Assembly (NCBI GenBank): GCA_030737875.1 | Contig: CM060926.1 | Location: 161,707,579-161,771,578, forward strand | Direction: 5' to 3' | From: Allium sativum | Lineage: Eukaryota > Streptophyta > Magnoliopsida > Asparagales > Amaryllidaceae | Length of the DNA: 64,000 nt | In this document: positions 1-9,285 of the stretch, piece after piece | How the letters are laid out: each line of letters opens with the position of its first letter | Numbering within the stretch: the first letter of the stretch is position 1 | Translations under genes and position numbers: made by a program | The notes under the pieces: model-generated | The model's database searches: none | Told to the model about the DNA's origin: nothing | Seen by the model: only the letters and a program-made list of their open reading frames with translations

Positions 1-348
1 ACATTGACACTATCACTTCTACAATCACTTTTATACATTGACACTATCACTCAGTTAACATTTCAAATACAAACACACACTAACATTGTTCTTGTCTTCA
101 TCTTCAGCCTTCTGTCTTCATAGTTTACAGTCAGTCCTGTCTTCATATCTATCACAAATAGAAAAACACACACAGTAGGCTGCAACAAAAATAAAATTAT
201 AAACAAACAAATAAAAAGTTATTGTTAAATTTTCTTTGCCTCAGAATTATGGTGTGTTTCTCATCATTTTTCTAGACTTGGTCTGATATGCAGGGACAGA
301 AAAACTCGTCTGGATGGTTGCATATACACACGTGTGTATATATATACA
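1..348. other. Left flank of Element I, no gene seen
   Basis: AT-rich sequence with no open frame of note. It ends in an alternating purine/pyrimidine stretch (about 326-350) directly before the CATGT target duplication of Element I. The same flank should resume at 20754, so 1-353 and 20759 onward were contiguous before the insertion. Nothing functional is recognised. Confidence 0.6.
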
Positions 349-1287
349 CATGTTGTAACAACCCGAAAATCTGGGCCAGTTTAAAATTTTTATTTTGGCA
401 ATTTTAGCGAATTTTGATTATTTAAAATAGATTATTTTAAATAAAATCAACGAGAAATTTATTTTGAATAGAATTCGATCGTATATAATATATACGTCGT
501 CGTTAGAATATAAATAATTATATATATAATTATAAATAGAATTGAAAATGGCGCGGTAGTTCGATAATTCGATTTCAAACTTCAATTGAATGTACCGGGT
601 GCAAAACAATCCGGATTTTAGTGAAACCAAAAACATTAGGATCTCTTTGTGAATATCTTTCCAACGAATTCGAATAAGCAAAATTTCATAGCGGGGATAA
701 AAAGATATGTCCAGTTGAAAATTCTGAATAGTTGCTATGGAATTCAGGCCCTTAAAAATGGGCATTTTGCAAACGACCTCGGATTTCGACGAAACTACTT
801 TTGTTGGATCCGTGATGTCAAATTATTGTTAGATTCCAAATTTCATAATTTTTCGAATCAATATGTAAGCGTGGAAAAGGAAAACGCGTTTGACCAGTTT
901 CAGTTGATTTTAATCGACTGGAAAATGTCCATTTTTCCAACGGTCTCAGAATTTGACGAACCTAGTTTTGTTAGGACCGTATCGTCAATACGAAGCTAGA
1001 AAATATTTTTCGGGAATTTTTCTAATTAGTATGTGGCCCCGGTAAATTGAAATGTACGTTTAAAATTGAATATATAGATTTAAATTGTAATTTCAACGAA
1101 AACTGATCAAAACATTAGAATTGTCTTATGAAACATATCCCATTGTGTTCGGAATGGGGGTAATTAGCTAGGGGCAACTATCATTGGGTTTGATTTGGGG
1201 TTCATGACGGTTTGAACCTTTAAAACAAGATAAAATATTATAAAAATATATAAATAAATTAAAAGAACCCTAATTTTAATTCATTCC

Positions 1288-1677
1288 ATCGGGGCCGCCG
1301 CTTTCTTCAAAGAGATAAACGGCGGAGGAGCTCCAATCTTTCCCCGTCTCTAAATTTCGATCCTCTAAGTGAAATCAAAGGGTTTCTGAAGCAATTTTGT
1401 GGAGATTTCCATCCTCTCCAAATCAAGACGAGTTTGATCTGCTATAGTCTCGTATTCTGGCCGATCCACCCTCCTCAACCCGCGCCGTTCGAGGGCGGAA
1501 TCCTCCGCCTGTGTGCCACCGAGCTCGACATGACGGGGGGCGCTGTAAAGCTCGTTCGAAGCACTCCGATGTGGCACCCTCTGATTGGTCTCCGGCACGA
1601 CGAAGTCAACGCAGTTCGAAGCCCTAGCATTCGAGCAGGGAGCGGCCATGGTTCAGGAGGGTTACAGCGTGAGGAAG
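1288..1677 (+). other. GC-rich exon-like island in Element I 5' LTR
   Basis: About 390 bp of clearly higher GC than the surrounding AT-rich LTR, ending GAGGAAG|GTAGTT, a plausible splice donor at 1678. The same island is at 14868-15257 in the 3' LTR; non-homologous or highly diverged GC-rich islands with donors occupy the same place in the solo LTR (6885-7171) and Element II (37612-38076, 45222-45662). The best reading is a transcribed leader/first exon of the element RNA. A short frame from an ATG at 1648 in good Kozak context runs to the donor, but no equivalent is kept in the other copies, so coding is not supported. Confidence 0.45.
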
Positions 1678-2228
1678 GTAGTTAATTTAATTAATTACCT
1701 TTGTTAATCAAGTTAAAAATTTGTTTGACATTGTCTAAATAAAATCTAGGTTTTTTTTTTGTATATTATAGTATTTTAAAATCTGAAAATTTAAATATAC
1801 TACATTATTTTAAAATGAAATTGTTTTAAAAATATACATTGTTTTTAGAAAATAAAAGGAGATGATTTTTGCTAATGCAATGTAAAGATTTAATTTTTAT
1901 AAACAAATATATATATATATATATATATATTAGATTTTTGATTAGATAAGGATGATATTTTCTATATGATATAGATTTGACTTTTTATGTGATAAAGGAT
2001 GGATTTTTAAGTATATGAAAACTGAAATAAAAATGAAGTAGCATTGTCTTTAATGTGAATAACAAAGTTAAAAAATCAGATTTTGAAAAAAATTGTTTTT
2101 AGAAATAGGAAAATATTGTGTTTTTAGAAATAGAAAAATATATGATTTTTACATAGAAAGTAGAGATATAAAAATATAATTTTTATATGGAAAGTAGCGG
2201 TATAAAGATAGAATTTTTATCTATATAA

Positions 2229-2363
2229 TAGCAAAGTGAAAATTCGATTTTTATATATTGAATAGCAAAGTGAAAATTCGATTTTTATATATTGAATAGC
2301 AAAGTGAAAATTCGATTTTTATATATTGGATAGTAAAGTAAAAATTCGATTTTTATATATGTA
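2229..2363 (+). repeat. 34-bp tandem repeat in LTR (about 4 units)
   Basis: Units of 34 bp of the form ATTCGATTTTTATATATTGA plus AATAGCAAAGTGAAA are repeated about four times, directly before the second exon-like block. The 3' LTR has the matching array at 15820-15953. Element II has the same repeat expanded to about 8 units (38465-38727) and 9 units (46050-46347). Confidence 0.85.
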
Positions 2364-2364
2364 G

Positions 2365-2449
2365 TGGCTACGGGCAACGAAAGTGAAGAAAGGCGAGCAC
2401 GGTGGAGATGTTATACATAGGAAGTGCCGTGGAGTTAGGATAGCAAACG
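2365..2449 (+). other. Exon-like block B in Element I 5' LTR
   Basis: An 85-bp block bounded by an AG acceptor (ATATATGTAG|) and a GT donor (AACG|GTGAGAAC), containing the conserved string CGGGCAACGAAAG. Counterparts: 15954-16038 (3' LTR), 7776-7858 (solo LTR, 83 bp), 38730-38813 and 46350-46433 (Element II, 84 bp). Boundaries are conserved while internal sequence and length modulo 3 are not, which favours a non-coding exon or a conserved cis-element over protein coding. Confidence 0.45.
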
Positions 2450-3519
2450 GTGAGAACTCCTCACTCTAAATTTCTTATTCTAGTTATACATATATATATA
2501 TATACTAGGATGCAGACGGTGCTTAGTAGCACCCGACACCCGTCATCCACAGACCATGGATGGCTTGTTTGTTTAATTGTTTGGTTGTGTGGTTGGTTAG
2601 ATTAATTGAAATGGAATTGAATTGTTTGGTGAAATGAAATGGATTTGGTTGATGTGTGAATGGCGTGGGCTTTCACTAGACCGGGGATAAGGCTAGGCCT
2701 CGTCCCATTTCTAGTATCGTGCCGTTATGCCGCCGAAATTTTCTAAAAGGAGTTAGAAAAATAAAAATATCATTTTATTGTGTAAATGAATAATAGAAAT
2801 TCATGTGCTGGAATAAAATGTTTTATCGTTAAAAATATAAATTTTAACGTGAATATGAATAAATGAATCTTTATAAACAAATCGGCCGATTTGTTTATAT
2901 ACACTAATTTGAATGACATTGATTGGGTCGATAAATTTTACACATCGCCCAACTGCACAAATAAAATCTGTGTTTGTTGATTTGAAACCCCACACGGGTG
3001 TTGGGATGAAATTTGAAGTTCACTCATTCTGATTGATTAAATATGTTGATCGATTGATTGACAGGCTGTTATAAGCGTTAGATATCTATATTTGATGCTT
3101 ATACAGTGTAGTGCACTTTGGTTGATGGTTGATTATTTTTCAATGCTATTATATACATGTGTTGTATGGGATCCATATAATTAACTTTATATGGTAATTG
3201 ATTGGGCCTCATTCCAATTTGAAAAATAAAGAATAATATAAAATAAAGGTTCATGTGTTGACAGTACTCATCCGTTGAGATTAGTCATGTGTTGAACGAA
3301 ATATTTTAATAATAAAATTTGCATCTTTATCAATATAAAATAAAGGTTCATGTGTTGACAGTACTCATCCGTTGAGATTAGTCATGTGTTGAACGAATTA
3401 TATTTGAAATAGAAATATTTGAAATAGAATATTTGAAAATAGGAATATATGAAGCCGTGTTGATTAGAGTGACGCCATTTTGACGTGAATGATATTTATA
3501 TCGATTTTATTCATTTTGA

Positions 3520-3870
3520 AATGAATTGAATATAAAACGATTTTGAAATGAATTGAATATAAAAACGATTTCGAAATGAATAGAATATAAAACGATTTCG
3601 AAATGAATTGAATATAAAACCAATTCGAATTGAATTGAAAACGAATTCGAATTGAAAACAAATTGAATTGAAATTTGATTTGAATAGAAAACGAATTTGA
3701 TTTCAATTGCATATATAACGAATTTGATTTGAATAGAAAACGAATTTGAATCAAATAGAAAACCACTTTGAATTGAATCGAATTGAAAACGAATTCGAAT
3801 TGAATTTAAAACGAAGTGAAATGAATTCAAATTGAATTGAAACTTGAGTTGAATAGAAATGAATTTTAAA
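3520..3870 (+). repeat. GAATTG/GAATTC-rich minisatellite
   Basis: Degenerate tandem units of roughly 20-27 bp built from GAATTGAATAGAAAACGAA and frequent palindromic GAATTC. Equivalents lie at 17095-17480, 40060-40460 and 47650-48075. Long antisense frames across it are low-complexity artefacts. Unit number differs between the two LTRs of each element, consistent with slippage after insertion. Confidence 0.8.
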
Positions 3871-4687
3871 TCGAATTTATAAGGAAAGATTCAACTTTGA
3901 TTTGAATTTGAAATGGAAGTTGAAAATGTTTTTTGAAACGAATTCAAAACTATTTATAAAATTCGTTTTAAATAGAAATCGACGATATATATATTATATA
4001 TATTATATATAATGGCCTGAATAGAACGCGCCGCGCCGCGGTAGTTCGTGAATTTCGACCATTTATTTCAAACGGACATTACGGGAGATCCGACCGTCGG
4101 ATTCTCCTAAAACCGGAACCGTTGGGGTCGTATCGAAAAGAGCTTTCTAACGAATATTAGAAATTAGAAATCTAATGGTTGGATTTGGAATTATGTCCAA
4201 ATCAAATTTGAAAAAGGTCGCTGTAAGTGCAGTTCGATGGCCATTGATGGAAATCGACTGTACGGGCCTTGATAAAATCATTAAAAATATCAATAATTTG
4301 TGTAGAATCATAAGAAATGATTTAGAAAGAATTGGGATGTAAAACTCCATATTTGAAAAGATAAAAATAGATTTTTATCGAAATGAACTAGTTTTGAACT
4401 AGAATTATAATTCTATTTATTTTTAAATAAATAAATTGAATTTGAAAAGGGTTTTAAAAATAACCAGAATTTCCAATGATTGCATTAGAGTGGATTTGAA
4501 TCGAAATTGTCTTCGGAATATTTCGATGTTGGAATTCGTGATTATACAGATGTTGTTATGGAAATTTGAAAGATATATATTTATATCGTTATTTCCAATA
4601 CGACATTTGTTAGTCGTAGAATTTGATATTGAATATAAGCCGATATATTTTCTATTCAGAGCCTTGTATTTAATATCAAATGTGATT

Positions 4688-5128
4688 TGGGTTTGTCGTG
4701 AATGGTGTCTTGACTGACACTGTTCTTGAACCCAGTTGAGAAAAGATTAAATCTTTTTATTTAGATTTAATGAAGTGTACCAATTAAATGATATTTAATT
4801 GGAATTGAATTGATATTGATTTTTGGGTTTATCGTGGACAGTGTTTTAAATAACACTCGTTCTTTAATCCGATAATTAATGGAATGTGACTTTGGGTTTA
4901 TCGTGAACCGTGTTTTAAATGACACGGATTCTTTAACCCAGTTAACGATTAAAACTAAGTGGAGTTTTAATGAATCTTTAATTAGATTGAAATAATCGAG
5001 AATGGAGTATCACCAGTTTTACTCCAGGCGATAGTTAAATCTTTAATTAGATTTGAACGGGAAATGGTAATTGAATTTACCGACAACACCGTGGTGTTAG
5101 ATATGAAGTATTACCAGTTTTACTTCAT
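4688..5128 (+). other. Hairpin-rich tract in Element I 5' LTR
   Basis: Three successive copies (4688-4734, 4823-4870, 4893-4940) of a hairpin unit with outer stem TGGGTT/AACCCA and inner stem GTGTT/AACAC-type around TTAAAT. They are followed by two hairpins sharing the loop CACCAG/TACCAG but with different paired stems: GGAGTA/TACTCC at 5004-5025 and ATGAAGTA/TACTTCAT at 5103-5128. A tight AACACC-GT-GGTGTT inverted repeat sits between them (5085-5098). The tract recurs at 18314-18754, 41077-41402 and 48680-49005. Paired changes between units suggest RNA structure. Confidence 0.55.
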
Positions 5129-6884
5129 GGGATGAATAGGTTGGGATTGGGAAATTAAAACAAATGATTACATCGGTAAGGTTCGCTAATCCCGACTAGT
5201 TGAATCAAAATTCAAAAGGATAGATTAAAGAATAAATTCAAGGAATTTATCTTGGATAAAATTAATGGGAACCTTTCCCTATGAATGTGAAATTTAGAAA
5301 CTAACTGTCGGTTAGCCAAGCAGAATGGTTTTCTGGATATTGATCTGATGTTGGTTTCGGCCTTCGAGGTTAATATTTGGGAAATTATTCTCTTGATTAA
5401 TTACGGTAGTGACTGATGAATTGGAATGAGGCGTATGTTGTGTTTGTGTAACACTTATTTAAAATATACGCGAGTTATTCGGAAAGACCGGGTTTATCCC
5501 ATTCTGAATAACTGATACGACGATAAGTCGAAGATGAAGACGATGGTCGAAGACCGGAGGACTTCACGTCGTTTGGGTGATTACTGATGATCTTGATTGG
5601 GCTGTACACCCAAGAAGATGGAAACAGTTGGTGATCGTCCAGACGTACTTGGAGATCGATGGATATGCGGGGTACTAGGTGCCTCCGGTTTCGTTCAGAC
5701 CCAGAACGGACTTGCAAGTGGACTGTGTGTCTGACATTGGATTTTAGTCTGTGTGATTGATCTCTGTTAAATATATATCTGTTTGGCGGCGGAGAATTTA
5801 TTCTCTTGCTTAACGCCCTTCTCTGAGACGTACGAGCTCAGGGGTTATATATTGATGGATATCAAGCGCATGGAGTGAATTGCCTGTATGGCATGCTAAG
5901 ATGCAAATGATCAAGGCTTCTGTTGAAAAACAAAGTCTTGTGGTTGATGATCGAAGCACGGCCTTTGTGGCGTAGCTTTGTGTAACGTTGTAACGACCCA
6001 GAAAATCTGAACCAATTTAAAATTTTTAAATTGGCTAAAATAATGGATTTTAAATATTTAAAAAATATTTTAAATAATGGCGATGAAAACTGAGTTTGAA
6101 TCGACAATTGAAAACGAATATAATTAATTATAATTATAAACAAGGCCTGAAATGGCGTGGCAGTTTCAAAAATTGAATTCAAACTTTGTCGGACTGTACC
6201 GGGTGCAAAACAATCTGGATTTTAGTGAAACCAAAAATATTTAAATCTGTTAGTGAATATCTTTCTAACGAATACGACGAATCGAAATTTGATAGCAGGA
6301 ATCAAAAGATATGTCCAACTGAAAATTCTGAATAATCGCTATGGAATTCAGGCCCTTAAAAATGGACATTTTGCAAATGACCTCGGATTTCGACGAAACC
6401 ACTTTTGTTGGATCCGCAGTGTCAAGTTATTTTTAGGTTTCAAATTTCATAATTTTTCGAATCAATATGTGAGCGTGGCAAAGGAAAACGTGTTTGGCCG
6501 GTTTCAGTTGATTTCAATCGACTGGAAATTGGCCATTTTTCAAACGGTCTCAGAATTCGACGAAACTAGTTTTGTTAGGACCGTATCGTCAATATGAAGC
6601 AAGAAAATATTTTTCTGGAATTTTTCTAGTTAGTGTGTGACCCCGGTAATTTGAAATGTATGTTTAAAATTCAATATAGTGATTTAAATGTAAATTCAAC
6701 AGAAACTGATTGTAACGAGCAAATCAGCTTGCGATACATATCCCATTGTGTTCGGAATGGGGGTAAAACGCTATGGACGGCAGGCGGTAAGCCTCGTTTC
6801 GAGGTCGTATGTAAAAGTCAACCTTTTTGCAAAATATAAATAATTAAATAATAAAAAGGAATTTTTTTTAATTTAATTCCCTCC

Positions 6885-7171
6885 CTTTATCCTTCTTTCT
6901 GCCCCCCCCCCCCGATTTCATTAATCAGAAAACAAAAAAAAAGAGAAAAGAAGAAGGACGGAGCAGCAGCGACGCCACCGCCCTGACGACCGCCGAACCC
7001 CCCCCCCCCCCCACCACGCGCCGATCCCGCTCCTCCCCCTCGCGACGCATCCCCCCCCCCCCCCGTCGAATCAAATCGAGCAGCCCCCCCTGAAGCATCG
7101 ACGCCACCACCACCGAAGACCACTGCCTGCCGCCGACGTCTTCTTTTTCCCCTCCTTCTTCGCAGGTTAAA
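6885..7171 (+). other. GC-rich, poly-C island of solo LTR
   Basis: GC-rich block with three poly-C runs (each about 10-15 C) followed by AAA|GTAAGT, a near-consensus splice donor at 7172. It occupies the place of the 1288-1677 island of Element I but shares little sequence with it. Frames through it are glycine-rich low complexity and are not considered genes. Confidence 0.45.
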
Positions 7172-7404
7172 GTAAGTATTTTATTTTATTTTTATTTTAA
7201 TTCTTTAAAAAATGGTTTCGATTTTAGGTTTTAAAACTGATTTCGATTTTAGGGTTTAAAACTAATTTCGATTTTAGGGTTTAAAAACTGAATTTTTAAA
7301 AAAGATTTAAAACTGATTTTTTTTAAAAGATTTAAAACTGATTTTAAAACAAAAAGATTTAAAACTGATTTTTTTAAAAGATTTAAAACTGATTTTAAAA
7401 CAGA

Positions 7405-7500
7405 AAAGATTTAAACTTTATAAAGGAAAAGATTTAAACTTTATAAAGGAAAAGATTTAAACTTTATAAAGGAAAAGATTTAAACTTTATACAGGAAAAG
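7405..7500 (+). repeat. 23-bp tandem repeat in solo LTR
   Basis: About four units of AAGATTTAAACTTTATAAAG plus GAA in the intron-like tract after the GC island. Similar 23-bp AAAAGGCGAAATCTTTATAT-type arrays occupy the equivalent place in Element II (about 38230-38385 and 45812-45965). Confidence 0.75.
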
Positions 7501-7775
7501 ATTTAAAACTGACTTTAAAAAGAAAAAGATTTGATCTTTAAAATAGAAAAGACGGAATTTTTATTAAGTAAAAGATGTAAGATATGATTTTTATATTTTT
7601 AAAGTAATAAAAATATAATTTTTACATCATAGGAATATTAAAAATATAATCTTTATTTTTGAAAAGGCGGAATCTATATTTTTGAAATTCGATTTTTATA
7701 TATTGAATAGCATAATAAAAATTCGATTTTTATATATTGAATAACATAGTAAAAATTCGATTTTTACATATGTAG

Positions 7776-7858
7776 AGAATACGGGCAACGAAAGCGACAA
7801 AAGGCGAGAAAGGCGAAGATTTCTCTAAGTGAAGTGTCGTACAGTTGGATAGCTATAG
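7776..7858 (+). other. Exon-like block B in solo LTR
   Basis: An 83-bp block after CATATGTAG and before GTGAGAATTTCTCAC, homologous to 2365-2449 in Element I. The donor-like GT is embedded in a perfect inverted repeat (7859-7873). Confidence 0.45.
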
Positions 7859-7927
7859 GTGAGAATTTCTCACTCTTCCATTTCTTTTCCTAGCTATATA
7901 TATATGTGTTGAAATAAAGGTAAATTG

Positions 7928-7928
<1 letters not shown>

Positions 7929-7971
<43 letters not shown>
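7929..7971. repeat. (TA)n microsatellite
   Basis: About 21 uninterrupted TA dinucleotides within the solo LTR, following the exon-like block. Confidence 0.95.
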
Positions 7972-8357
7972 GCCCCTCGTCCACAAACCATGGACGATAT
8001 TTATTGATTGAAATTGGTGTGAAAATTGATTGATAGCGAATGATTGTTTGGGATTGTTTGTGGTTGATATTGATTTGATTGTGGTTGAAAAATACCCGTT
8101 TGTGGTTGAAAAATATTTGGTTGAAACCACATAGGATTAGTTTGTGGAAATGAAATAAATATATACATGCCGCCTGCGTGCGAACTAGATGCATGATCCC
8201 CATTGTCAAAAACCGCGAGGTTTTAAGGTAGAGCGAGGAGCCGTACTAGGGACGGTCCCGGTTTTAACTACCCTGCCGTTATGCTGCCGAAATTTTGAAT
8301 AATATTCGTGTATTTGAATTATTTTCATATGCTTAAACTATATTTATTCATTGAATA

Positions 8358-8858
8358 GAAAACATTCATGTGTTGAATTGATATTCATTCGTTGATTAGA
8401 AATTCATGTGTTGAATGGTATTCATATTTTGAAATAAATCGTTTGATAATAAAAATCACATTTTTATCTATATATAGAAACTATAGAAAACATTCATGTG
8501 TTGAATTGATATTCATTCGTTGATTAGAAATTCATGTGTTGAATGGTATTCATATTTTGAAATAAATCGTTTGATAATAAAAATCACATTTTTATCTATA
8601 TATAGAAACTATAGAAAACATTCATGTGTTGAATTGATATTCATTCGGTGATTAGAAATTCATGTGTTGAATGGTATTCATATTTTGAAATAAATCGTTT
8701 GATAATAAAAATCACATTTTTATCTATATGTAGAAACTATAGAAAACATTCATGTGTTGAATTGATATTCATTCGTTGATTAGAAATTCATGTGTTGAAT
8801 GGTATTCATATTTTGAAATAAATTGTTTGATAATAAAAATCACCTTTTATCGACTATA
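8358..8858 (+). repeat. 128-bp tandem repeat, about 4 units
   Basis: Near-identical 128-bp units start at about 8363, 8491, 8619 and 8747 (marked by CATTCATGTGTTGAATTGAT), the last one decaying near 8850. Single diverged matches to the CATGTGTTGA motif occur in Elements I and II (about 3250-3390, 39605-39660), so the array is a local amplification of a segment normally present once or twice. Confidence 0.9.
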
Positions 8859-9232
8859 TGAACTGTGTAAAATAATCTCGTTTTAAAAGAAATTGTTTTA
8901 TGATAAAAATCCCATTTTTATCACCAACATGAACTATATAGAAAAATAGTGTTTTGAAATGAATTGTTTTACAATAAAAATCACATTTTTATTGTATGCA
9001 TAAATCGTTGAAATGTGAAGTGTTAAAAATAGCCACTTGTTCAAAATAAACATATATGAGTTGAAATATTCATTAATTAGCTAATGAAATGATTTGCACC
9101 TATTTATGTAACATTAGAATGAATGGTGTTTTTAAACCAAATAGAAATCAAATATGAAGTTGAATAGAAAATGATAAATGATAAGAACTGTATATATATG
9201 TACATGCATATTCATTGAACAGGTTATAGCAA

Positions 9233-9285
9233 AGGGGCTAGAGAAGAGGAATAAAATTTTGTGCCCGACAAATAGGTACACATTT
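9233..9285 (+). other. Exon-like block C in solo LTR
   Basis: A 53-bp block between TTGAACAG| and ATAG|GTACAC with the conserved string CCCGACAAATAG. The same 53-bp block lies in the internal domain of Element I (13554-13606). It is followed by a pyrimidine-rich tract and GGTGCAG| at 9407, matching 13754. Confidence 0.4.

Larger units (their letters stand above)
354..5988 (+). repeat. Element I 5' LTR, left part (before nested insertion)
   Basis: First 5.6 kb of the 5' LTR, homologous base for base to 13934-19616. In order it carries: a leading module with a conserved frame at 649-999; a GC-rich exon-like island (1288-1677) ending at a GT donor; an AT-rich intron-like tract with a 34-bp tandem repeat (2229-2363); a second exon-like block (2365-2449); a GAATTG-rich minisatellite (3520-3870); a second copy of the leading module (about 4025-4165); and a hairpin-rich tract (4688-5128). 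It is broken after 5988 by the solo LTR, whose duplication AACGT occupies 5984-5988. Open frames here do not resemble known proteins and vary between copies. Confidence 0.92.

Noticed and set aside
418..765. Antisense frame also present at 13998-14378
   Set aside because: It is the reverse of the conserved LTR leading module, AT-rich in composition (Ile/Tyr/Phe/Asn), and is broken in Element II. No family resemblance.
1648..2449. Small spliced protein made from an ATG at 1648 plus exon-like blocks of Element I
   Set aside because: A frame can be followed through the blocks of Element I, but the equivalent blocks of Element II and the solo LTR differ in length and have stops in that frame.
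6887..7123. Glycine-rich antisense frames in the solo LTR
   Set aside because: They arise from poly-C runs in the GC island; low complexity and absent from relatives.
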